Notes under the pieces: generated by a model
Database searches by the model: none
What the model was told of the DNA's origin: nothing
What the model saw: only the letters and a program-made list of their open reading frames with translations
Assembly: GCA_016722025.1 (NCBI GenBank)
Contig: JADKGZ010000010.1
Location: forward strand, 62,001 to 126,000
Direction: 5' to 3'
DNA from: Acidimicrobiaceae bacterium
GTDB taxonomy: Bacteria > Actinomycetota > Acidimicrobiia > Acidimicrobiales > Ilumatobacteraceae
DNA length: 64,000 bases
Made by a program: the position numbers and the translations under genes
Shown here: positions 1 through 7,347 of the stretch, one piece after another
Numbering within the stretch: the stretch's first letter is position 1
Layout of the letters: every line of letters starts with the position of its first letter

Positions 1-15
1 GCAAGGACACGAGCG

Positions 16-1182
16 ATGAAACCAGGCAAACCAGTCGGCAACAAAGGCCCTCGCGGCGCACGCACGTCGGGCGCGGGCAAGGCCGGCGGCAGCCGCACCA
101 CCGGGAGCGGCCGTACGAGCGGCAGCGGCAGCGGCGCCGGCACCGGCACCGGCCGTACCAGTGGCAGCGGCAAGGGCACCCGTGGCGGCACCGGTGGCCG
201 GCCCGGCGATGTCGGTGGCAGCCTCGGCGGCGGCAAGCCCGAAGCCGGCAGTGGCGGCGCACGCACCGGCGGCTCCCGTGCAACAGGTTCCCGCAGCGGT
301 GGCACCAGCCGTACCGCCAGCAACCGCGGCGTCACCGGCGCCCGCCAGTACGCGTCGCGAGGCGCCGGCCGCACCGGTCGCATCGCCGCGCCGGGCGACG
401 AGCGCAACCGGCCGGTCGACAAGCCGCTGGGTGGCGAGCAGGTAGAGGGTCGACAAGCGGTTCGCGAGCTGCTCATCGCCGGCAAGCGTCGCGTCCACGA
501 AGTGTGGGTGTCGGTCGAGCTCGACGCCGAAGGCAACACCAACGAGGTCATCGGCGACATCATCGAGATCGCCAAGACCATGCGCATCACCGTCACCCAA
601 GTGGCTCGCAAGCGGCTCGACGAGCAAGCACGCAGCGAGGCACCGCAAGGCGTGCTTGCGTTTGCGGCACCGCTGCAGGAGACCGAGCTGGCGACGCTGC
701 TGGTGCGCAAGGGCACCAAGCAGCCGTTCCTGGTCGCCGTCGATGGCGTCACCGATCCGGGCAACCTCGGTGCGTTGCTGCGGTGCTGCGATGGTGCCGG
801 CGTGCAGGGCGTGGTGCTGCCTCGACATCGGGCCGTGCACGTCACTCCCACGGTTGCCAAGGCGGCAGCGGGTGCGGTCGAACACGTGCCGATGTCGGTG
901 GTGGGCGGCCTGCCGGCGGCCCTCGCACGCATCAAGGAAGCCGGCATCTGGGTGGTGGGCCTCGACGACTCCGCCGACCGCAGCCTGTTCGACATCGGCG
1001 ACCTCGCCGCCGAAGGCATCTGCCTGGTGATGGGCGCCGAGGGTGCCGGCCTCTCCCGCCTGGTGCGCGAGCGCTGCGACATGATCGTCAGCATCCCGAT
1101 GCTCGGTCGCCTCAGCTCGCTCAACGTCAGCACGGCAGCCGCGCTGGCCACCTACGAGATCGCCCGCCACCGCGTCGGCTGA
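16..1182 (+). CDS. rlmB: 23S rRNA 2'-O-ribose methyltransferase, RlmB/SpoU family, with a long low-complexity N-terminus
   Basis: The protein has 388 residues. A substrate-binding domain (about 140-220, beginning GRQAVRELLIAGKRRVHEVWV) precedes the SPOUT catalytic domain. The three SpoU motifs are visible: DGVTDPGNLGALLR (motif 1), LVMGAEGAGLS (motif 2) and IPMLGRLSSLNVSTAAALA (motif 3). RlmB methylates a conserved guanosine of 23S rRNA using SAM. The first 130 residues are a Gly/Ser/Arg/Thr-rich extension absent from ordinary RlmB of about 250 residues; it is probably disordered and basic, possibly RNA-binding (inference). The ATG start lies shortly after AAGGACA. A related tRNA methyltransferase is possible, but the domain order favours RlmB. 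Confidence 0.88.
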   Translation: MKPGKPVGNKGPRGARTSGAGKAGGSRTTGSGRTSGSGSGAGTGTGRTSGSGKGTRGGTGGRPGDVGGSLGGGKPEAGSGGARTGGSRATGSRSGGTSRTASNRGVTGARQYASRGAGRTGRIAAPGDERNRPVDKPLGGEQVEGRQAVRELLIAGKRRVHEVWVSVELDAEGNTNEVIGDIIEIAKTMRITVTQVARKRLDEQARSEAPQGVLAFAAPLQETELATLLVRKGTKQPFLVAVDGVTDPGNLGALLRCCDGAGVQGVVLPRHRAVHVTPTVAKAAAGAVEHVPMSVVGGLPAALARIKEAGIWVVGLDDSADRSLFDIGDLAAEGICLVMGAEGAGLSRLVRERCDMIVSIPMLGRLSSLNVSTAAALATYEIARHRVG

Positions 1183-1241
1183 GCGCGCAGCCCCGGTCAC
1201 GGGTCTTGTTCGCCGGCTCCAGCCCTGTGCCCATGCTCCTC

Positions 1242-1278
1242 GGCGTGATCTGTCTCGGCTCCCGGGACGAATCACGCC
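1242..1278. repeat. Palindromic element copy 1, in the gap between convergent genes
   Basis: GGCGTGAT (1242-1249) pairs perfectly with ATCACGCC (1271-1278). An inner stem TCTCGG/CCGGGA has one wobble. It sits between rlmB (+) and the minus-strand gene ending at 1304, where a bidirectional terminator would be expected, but there is no T-tract. Its reverse complement closely matches a second copy at 47943-47985, so it is a dispersed element and not a chance hairpin. Confidence 0.6.
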
Positions 1279-1303
1279 CGGAACGCGCAGGATCCGGCGT
1301 GGA

Positions 1304-2017
1304 TCAGCCGCCGGCCAGCGTGGAGTCGATGACCGGCTCGCTGTCGACCACCGTTGCATCGATCGGCGGCACGAGCACCGACGAAGTGGTGGTGGTGGTG
1401 GCCGAGCCCTCGGGCAGCCGCCCGCAGGTGACCTTGACCAGTTCCTGCTGCTCGAAGTTGAACGTGGACGTCGCGCGATCGCCGTAGGTGCTGATGAAGT
1501 CGCTCAACGAGGCGCTGGCCTCGGGACACGAACGATCCACCTTCGGCGCATGGCGCACCACCCAGCCGTTGGCCAGACGCGCCCAGCCACCGTCGAGCAC
1601 CTCACTGACCGCAGGCAACTGCACGGTGGCGCCTGGTGACCCCGGCACGATCGAGAACCACAGCACGCCATCACCGAGCAAGTCGGCGGCCACCGTGCAG
1701 GTGGCCAACGCGGTGAGCTCGGGGCAATCGATCTCACCCGGTGTGCCGGCGGTGACGATCATCGTGCGCGTGCCGTCGATGACGATCGCGAAGTCCTTGT
1801 TGGCCCGGCCGTCGACCATCTGGAAGCCGGGTGGGGGCTGCACGGCGTACGCCCACGCCACCAGGTCGATCGTTCGTTCCGCGGCCACCTGGCCCGCGTC
1901 GCCCAGATCGTCGGCGGCCGGCGAGTCGCGCGTGCGGGCGAACGCGGCGACCGCCAGCGCCAGACCGCCGAGCGCGAGCATGGTCATCCAAAACCGCAGA
2001 GTGAGGAACTGCCGCAC
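1304..2017 (-). CDS. Hypothetical membrane-anchored exported protein
   Basis: The protein has 237 residues. One hydrophobic segment (about 8-27, FWMTMLALGGLALAVAAFA) serves as signal anchor, followed by an extracellular part with a few Cys residues and a Thr/Ser-rich tail ending in SEPVIDSTLAGG. No family is recognised. It follows hemB-hemL on the same strand, 14 bases after the hemL stop, so it could be co-transcribed, but nothing links it to heme synthesis. Confidence 0.65.
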   Translation of the reverse strand: MRQFLTLRFWMTMLALGGLALAVAAFARTRDSPAADDLGDAGQVAAERTIDLVAWAYAVQPPPGFQMVDGRANKDFAIVIDGTRTMIVTAGTPGEIDCPELTALATCTVAADLLGDGVLWFSIVPGSPGATVQLPAVSEVLDGGWARLANGWVVRHAPKVDRSCPEASASLSDFISTYGDRATSTFNFEQQELVKVTCGRLPEGSATTTTTSSVLVPPIDATVVDSEPVIDSTLAGG

Positions 2018-2031
2018 GGCGAAAGCGTAGG

Positions 2032-3357
2032 TCAGCCGGCAGCGTGGGCGGCCGCAGCCACCTGTGCCGCACGGCCGGCAGCAGCGCCGATGGCGGCCAG
2101 CACCTCGTCGGTGTGCCCGAGCCCCACGAACAGCGCCTCGTACGCACCGGGGGCCAGTGCAACACCCTCGGCGAGCATCGCGTGGAAGAACACCCGGTAC
2201 AGGGCCTCATCGGTGGTCTTCGCCTCGGCGAAGTCGGTGGGTGCCACACCGGCGGCCAACCCGCGACCGAAGTACATGCCCACCAAGGTGCCCACCACCG
2301 GGAAGGTGGCCGGCAGGCCGGCGGCAGCGCACGCAGCGGTGAGCAGCTCGCCGAGACGTGCGGCGCGGGTGCGCAACAGCTGATACGCGTCGGGTGTCAG
2401 CTCGCCTAGTGCGGCGCGGCCGGCCGCGGTGGCCAGCGGGTTACCCGCCAGCGTGCCGGCATGGAACACCGGCCCCAGCGGCGACAGCGTCTCCATGATG
2501 TCGCGGCGACCGCCCACGCAGCCGATGGGCAGCCCACCACCGATGACCTTGCCGAACGTGGTGAGATCCGCGCGCACCCCGAACTGCTCCTGGGCACCGC
2601 CGGTTGCCAGGCGGAAGCCGGTGATCACTTCGTCGAACACCAGCAGCGCACCGACGCGATCGCACTCGGCGCGCAGGCCTTCCAGGAACCCGGCAGCCGG
2701 GGCTACCACGCCCATGTTGGCTGCCACCGGCTCCACGAACACGGCGGCCACCTGGTCATCGAGGCGAGGGACCACGTTGTACGGCACCACCAGCGTGTTG
2801 GCCACAGCGCTGGCCGGCACACCCGCTGTGCCGGGCAGACCGAGCGTGGCCACGCCACTGCCGCCGGCGGCCAGCAACGCATCGGTGGCACCGTGGAAGT
2901 TGCCGTGGAAGATGACGATGCGATCGCGGCCGGTGAAGCCACGGGCAAGGCGCACGGCGGTGCTGGTGGCCTCGGTACCGGAGTTCATCAGGCGCACGCG
3001 CTCGCAGCTGGGCACGCGGCTGCTGATCTCCTCGGCCAGCAGCAGCTCGCCCGGCGTGGGTGCCCCGTACGACGTACCGCCTGCTGCGGCCGCGGTGATG
3101 GCCGCAGTGACAACCGGGTGCGCATGCCCGAGGATGATGGCGCCGTAGCTCTGCACGAGATCGAAGTAGCGAGTGCCCTCCACATCGAACACGTACGGGC
3201 CATCGGCGCGCTCGACGATGTAGGGCGTGCCGCCGACCGCCTTGAACGCGCGAATGCTGCTGTTCACGCCGCCGGGGATGACCGCACAGGAACGAGCGAA
3301 CAGCTCGGCATTGGAGCGCGGCAGGTTGCCGGGCAGCGCTGGCAGCGACGGGTTCAT
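2032..3357 (-). CDS. hemL: Glutamate-1-semialdehyde 2,1-aminomutase
   Basis: PLP enzyme converting glutamate-1-semialdehyde to 5-aminolevulinate, the last step of the C5 route begun by hemA in this window. The 441-residue length fits the family. The family start (ELFARSCAVIPGGVNSSIRAF) and the PLP-lysine region TTFGKVIGGGLPIGC are clear. The frame is open far upstream, but the ATG at 3357 is chosen because its A is also the last base of the hemB stop (TGATG), a typical coupled start. Length and motif match make the call firm. Confidence 0.93.
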   Translation of the reverse strand: MNPSLPALPGNLPRSNAELFARSCAVIPGGVNSSIRAFKAVGGTPYIVERADGPYVFDVEGTRYFDLVQSYGAIILGHAHPVVTAAITAAAAGGTSYGAPTPGELLLAEEISSRVPSCERVRLMNSGTEATSTAVRLARGFTGRDRIVIFHGNFHGATDALLAAGGSGVATLGLPGTAGVPASAVANTLVVPYNVVPRLDDQVAAVFVEPVAANMGVVAPAAGFLEGLRAECDRVGALLVFDEVITGFRLATGGAQEQFGVRADLTTFGKVIGGGLPIGCVGGRRDIMETLSPLGPVFHAGTLAGNPLATAAGRAALGELTPDAYQLLRTRAARLGELLTAACAAAGLPATFPVVGTLVGMYFGRGLAAGVAPTDFAEAKTTDEALYRVFFHAMLAEGVALAPGAYEALFVGLGHTDEVLAAIGAAAGRAAQVAAAAHAAG

Positions 3358-4370
3358 CAACGGGCCTTTCCGGCGGCGGCCTGCGCGTACCAGCGGGCGA
3401 GGTAGGTGAGGATGACGTCGGCGCCGGCGCGACGGATGGCGGTGAGCTGCTCGCCGGCGACGGCGTCGTGGTCGATCCAGCCGTTGGCGGCAGCGGCCTT
3501 GATCATCGCGTACTCGCCGCTGACGTGGTAGGCGGCGACCGGCACGTCGACGGCAGCCTTCACTGCGGCGATGATGTCGAGGTAGCTCAGCGCCGGCTTC
3601 ACCATCACCATGTCGGCGCCCTGGGAGATGTCGGCATGCACCTCCACCAGCGCTTCGCGGGCGTTGCGCCAGTCCTGCTGGTACGACTTGCGGTCGCCCC
3701 CGCCGACGATGGCGCAGTCGACGGCATCGCGGAACGGGCCGTAGAGCCCGCTCGCGTACTTCGCCGAGTAGGCGAGGATGGCGGTGCTGCTGTGCCCCGC
3801 ACTGTCGAGCGCGGCACGGATGGCGCCCACCTGGCCGTCCATCATGCCGCTGGGGGCAACCACCTGAGCACCGGCATCGGCCTGCGCCACCGCGATGCGG
3901 CCGTAGATCTCGAGCGTGGCGTCGTTGTCGACCGACGTGTGCGGGTGGCCGGCCGGGCCATCGAGCACGCCGCAATGCCCGTGCGACGTGTACTCGTCGA
4001 CGCACAGGTCGGCCATCAGCACCATGCGATCGCCGACGTCGGCCGAAAGCTCGCGCAGCGCCACCTGCACGATGCCCTGCGGGTCGAACGCGCCCGAGCC
4101 CAGGTCGTCCTTCACCTCGGGAACGCCGAAGAGGATGACCGCACGGACGCCGAGATCGGCGAGCTGGCGCACCTCCTCGCGCAGGCTGGCGCGAGTGTGC
4201 TGCATCACACCCGGCAAAGAGGCGACGGGCTGCGCCTGGTCGATGCCTTCACGCACGAACAACGGCGCAACGAGTTGACGCACGTCGAGCTGAGTTTCGG
4301 CAACGAGGTCGCGCATCGCTGCCGAGCTGCGCAGCCGCCGCGGCCGTGAGGCAGGGAATGTTCCGGGCAC
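3357..4370 (-). CDS. hemB: Delta-aminolevulinic acid dehydratase (porphobilinogen synthase)
   Basis: Condenses two 5-aminolevulinate molecules to porphobilinogen. The protein has 337 residues. Both active-site lysine regions are present: LAYSAKYASGLYGPFRD and DMVMVKPALSYLD (Schiff-base Lys). The metal region reads LCVDEYTSHGHCGVL: the first and third Cys of the classical CxC-x7-C zinc site are kept, but the second is Asp. Metal preference is therefore uncertain. Coupled to hemL by TGATG. Its promoter should lie in the 129-base divergent gap shared with the diguanylate cyclase gene. Confidence 0.95.
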   Translation of the reverse strand: MPGTFPASRPRRLRSSAAMRDLVAETQLDVRQLVAPLFVREGIDQAQPVASLPGVMQHTRASLREEVRQLADLGVRAVILFGVPEVKDDLGSGAFDPQGIVQVALRELSADVGDRMVLMADLCVDEYTSHGHCGVLDGPAGHPHTSVDNDATLEIYGRIAVAQADAGAQVVAPSGMMDGQVGAIRAALDSAGHSSTAILAYSAKYASGLYGPFRDAVDCAIVGGGDRKSYQQDWRNAREALVEVHADISQGADMVMVKPALSYLDIIAAVKAAVDVPVAAYHVSGEYAMIKAAAANGWIDHDAVAGEQLTAIRRAGADVILTYLARWYAQAAAGKAR

Positions 4371-4499
4371 GGTGAAGCATCGTATTCGGTGCAGCGGGCG
4401 AATCTCCGATGGCGGTCACGTCACGCCCGCACGCAACCCGCACGGGCCGACCCGATCGAGCACGGAACGCCGTGGTCGTGACGATTTCCTCAGGTTGAC

Positions 4500-6068
4500 G
4501 TGCCGAAACGCCGATGGATTCCAGTGATGGAGCCGAACAACGACCGCGGCGACGGCAGCACCGACACGATGGCCTCGCTGGAGCAGCGCGCCGTCGAGGC
4601 GCGCCAGGCCGGTGACTTCGATCGCGCGGCGCGCCTGTTCGCACTCGCTGCCACCAGCGCCGACCAACTGCAGCGACAGCTGCACCTGCAGATCCGTCAA
4701 GCGTGCTGCCTGCTGGCCATCGAGCGGTACTCGGAAGCCGCCGCGCTGGCAACGGTCGTCGCGCAACAGGCACGGGCCGAGAGCTACTTGCCGGAGCTGG
4801 CCGACGCGTTGGCCGTCGTGGTCGACCACTACACCCGCGACGACCGGTTGGCGGAGGCTGCTCACATCCTGTCCGAAGCCGCCTACATCCTCGATCGACT
4901 CCCCAACGACGCCGGCAACTACCAGGTGATGCACAACATGGCCGTCACCTACGCGCAGTGCGGTTTCGTGGAGGCCGCGCTGGAGCTGTACGACAGAGCG
5001 TTGCGACTGGCGGAGCACGACGAGGACCGTCAGTTCGCGTACGCCAGCATCTGTGCCGCCTACCACTACGCGGCCCAGCGCGACCCGAACCCCGACGAGC
5101 GCAACCGGTTGCTGCACGACGGGCTCTACGCCGCGACCGCAGCGCTCGACCCGGAGGGCGGTGGCGAGGTGCTGGCGATGTGCCCGGCGCTGGCTCACCG
5201 ATCGATGATGCTCGCCGAGATCGGGCACTACCACGCCGCACTCGACGACGCCCGCAACGCTCGCCACCTTGCCATCGAACACGGCATGCGCGAGGAGCAG
5301 GTGATCGCGATGACCGGTGAGGCGATGGCGCTGTGGGGTTCCAGCCAGAACACCGACGTGCTCGATCTGATCCGCAACACGCTGGCACTCGCAACCGAGA
5401 TCAGCTACACCAACTACCTGGCCCCGCTGCTCAGGGTGGAGGTGGAGGTGCTCTGGAAGATGGAGCGGTTCGACGACGCGCGAACCGCACTCGAACGCAA
5501 CCTGAGCGACGCCAATCGTCGGCTGCACGACGAACGCACCGCTCGCTGGGAACACGTTCGCCTCGGTGTGGAGCACCTGCGCGTGGAGGCGCTCAGCGAG
5601 AGCGACCCTCTCACCGGACTGCCCAATCGCCGTCACCTCGCCCACCTCTTGCCCGAGGTGCTCGAAGAGCATGCTCCGGTGTGCGTGGGCGTGATCGACC
5701 TCGATGGGTTCAAGCGCGTCAACGACGAGTTCGGGTACCTCGAGGGCGACAGCGTGCTGCAGGAGGTGGCCGGCGTGCTCGAGCGCGTCTGCCGCCGCGG
5801 CGACTCCGTCATTCGCCTCGGAGGCGACGAGTTCCTGATGGTGCTGCGCGAGACCTCACCCGGCGACGCCCGGTCGGTGTTCGAGCGCGTGCGGCAGTTG
5901 ATCGCCACTCGAACGTGGCACGGCATCCCCGGCAGCGTCGTGATCACCGCCTCGGTCGGTGTGGCAGTCGGCAGTGGAGCCGCCGAGTCGAGCCGCGTGC
6001 TCGCCGACGCCGCCGCCGCGCTGCAGCAGGCCAAGAAGTCGGGACGCGACCGGGTCACGTTCCGCTGA
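4500..6068 (+). CDS. TPR-containing diguanylate cyclase (GGDEF domain)
   Basis: The protein has 522 residues from a GTG start; an ATG at 4527 is the alternative. About 330 N-terminal residues are helical repeats of TPR character (AGDFDRAARLFALAAT, FVEAALELYDRALRLAE). The C-terminal GGDEF domain begins at DPLTGLPNRR (about 369), with DLDGFKRVNDEFGY and the intact active site RLGGDEFLMVL (about 441-445). RRGD five residues before GGDEF is the inhibitory I-site (RxxD), so product feedback is expected. No transmembrane segment was seen, so it is probably cytosolic and senses a partner through the TPR part. Two candidate c-di-GMP receptors occur in the same window (20949, 22987). Confidence 0.9.
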   Translation: MPKRRWIPVMEPNNDRGDGSTDTMASLEQRAVEARQAGDFDRAARLFALAATSADQLQRQLHLQIRQACCLLAIERYSEAAALATVVAQQARAESYLPELADALAVVVDHYTRDDRLAEAAHILSEAAYILDRLPNDAGNYQVMHNMAVTYAQCGFVEAALELYDRALRLAEHDEDRQFAYASICAAYHYAAQRDPNPDERNRLLHDGLYAATAALDPEGGGEVLAMCPALAHRSMMLAEIGHYHAALDDARNARHLAIEHGMREEQVIAMTGEAMALWGSSQNTDVLDLIRNTLALATEISYTNYLAPLLRVEVEVLWKMERFDDARTALERNLSDANRRLHDERTARWEHVRLGVEHLRVEALSESDPLTGLPNRRHLAHLLPEVLEEHAPVCVGVIDLDGFKRVNDEFGYLEGDSVLQEVAGVLERVCRRGDSVIRLGGDEFLMVLRETSPGDARSVFERVRQLIATRTWHGIPGSVVITASVGVAVGSGAAESSRVLADAAAALQQAKKSGRDRVTFR

Positions 6069-6129
6069 GCTGGTCGACGACGGTCAGCTGCCACCGGCAC
6101 GCTCGGTCGGGCCGGTAGCGTCTCGGGCG

Positions 6130-7335
6130 ATGGCAGCACAGGCTTGGTTCTCACACGGCGACGTCGACGTCACCCCTGGCGCTGTGGCCGTGCTCCAGCT
6201 CACGGTGGTCAACCTCGGCGATTCCACCGACACGTTCGTGCTCACTCCTGCGGGCATGGCCGCCGGGTGGAGCACCATCAACCCGGCCACCATCACGCTG
6301 TTCGGCGGCACGCAGCAGGTGGTCGACATCGAGGTCTTCCCGCCACTGTTGCCCAGCACCACCGCCGGCCCCACGTCGCTGTCGGTGCGCATCGTGCCCC
6401 AGAGCGACCCCGACGATGTGCGCAGCGCAGAGACCACGCTCAACATCGCCGGCAGCTTCGACCGCCGGCTCGACGTGCTGCAGCCGGCGCTGCGCGGCCG
6501 TCGCAGCGCCACCTACGAGATGATGCTGGAGAACCGTGGCAACACGTTGGCCAGCTGCCGCCTGCATCTCATCGATCCCTCGGGCCGGGTGGAGGCCGAC
6601 TTCGATCCGCCGGCAGCCGGCGTCGAGCCCGGCGCCAGCACCCTCATCCGGATGAAGGTGCGCAGCAAGGGCTTCCAGTGGGAACGTCGGCCGCGCACGG
6701 TACCCTTCCGCATCGATGCCGACCAGCCGGGCAGCCCCACTGCGTCGGGCAGCGCCACCTTCGTGCAGACCCCCATCGTGCCCGAGCGCCTGGTGGGCAG
6801 GCTGATCGCACTCATCACCCTGGTCGCGGTGGCGCTGGGCAGCTGGTTCGGCGTGGTGAAGCCGGCAATCCGCGACGCCGCCGACGACGCGGTGCGCGTG
6901 GCCATGCCCGCCACCACCACCTCCGTCGTCGCCACCATCGACTCGGCCACCGGCGCCACGGTTGCGCCCTCTGTGCCCGAAGAAGACCAGGGCACCATCG
7001 TCAACATCCCGCTGCCGCTGGCCGTGCCGGTGGGCCAGACCGACGCCGCTCGCTACACGGTGCCTGCCGGCCAACGGCTGCGCATCACCGACATCATCGT
7101 CCAGAACCCCAACATCGATCTCGGTTCGCTCATCATCCAGCGCAACGACGTCACGCTGTACACGTTCAGCCTCGGCAACATCTTCGGCGACACCAGCGCA
7201 CCGCTGATCACGCCGATCGAGTTGCTCGCCGGCGAGCAACTGGTGGTGCAGGTCACCTGCACCGGCCTCAACGATCCCACGTTCTCCACCTGTTCGCAGA
7301 ACGTGTTCGTCAGCGGTGTGCTGCTCGCTGCCTGA
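6130..7335 (+). CDS. Hypothetical single-pass membrane protein with beta-sandwich-like N-terminal half
   Basis: The protein has 401 residues; the ATG at 6130 is preferred over in-frame upstream codons that overlap the preceding gene. Residues 1-215 look like two immunoglobulin-like or NPCBM-like beta domains (VTPGAVAVLQLTVVNLGDSTDTFVLTPAG; RSATYEMMLENRGNTLASC). One transmembrane helix follows (about 220-243), then a Thr-rich linker and a C-terminal beta domain. The N-terminal half lacks a signal peptide, so topology is unclear. It starts 61 bases after the diguanylate cyclase and converges on the gene ending at 7348. No function is assigned. Confidence 0.65.
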   Translation: MAAQAWFSHGDVDVTPGAVAVLQLTVVNLGDSTDTFVLTPAGMAAGWSTINPATITLFGGTQQVVDIEVFPPLLPSTTAGPTSLSVRIVPQSDPDDVRSAETTLNIAGSFDRRLDVLQPALRGRRSATYEMMLENRGNTLASCRLHLIDPSGRVEADFDPPAAGVEPGASTLIRMKVRSKGFQWERRPRTVPFRIDADQPGSPTASGSATFVQTPIVPERLVGRLIALITLVAVALGSWFGVVKPAIRDAADDAVRVAMPATTTSVVATIDSATGATVAPSVPEEDQGTIVNIPLPLAVPVGQTDAARYTVPAGQRLRITDIIVQNPNIDLGSLIIQRNDVTLYTFSLGNIFGDTSAPLITPIELLAGEQLVVQVTCTGLNDPTFSTCSQNVFVSGVLLAA

Positions 7336-7347
7336 ACCGATCGCGGC

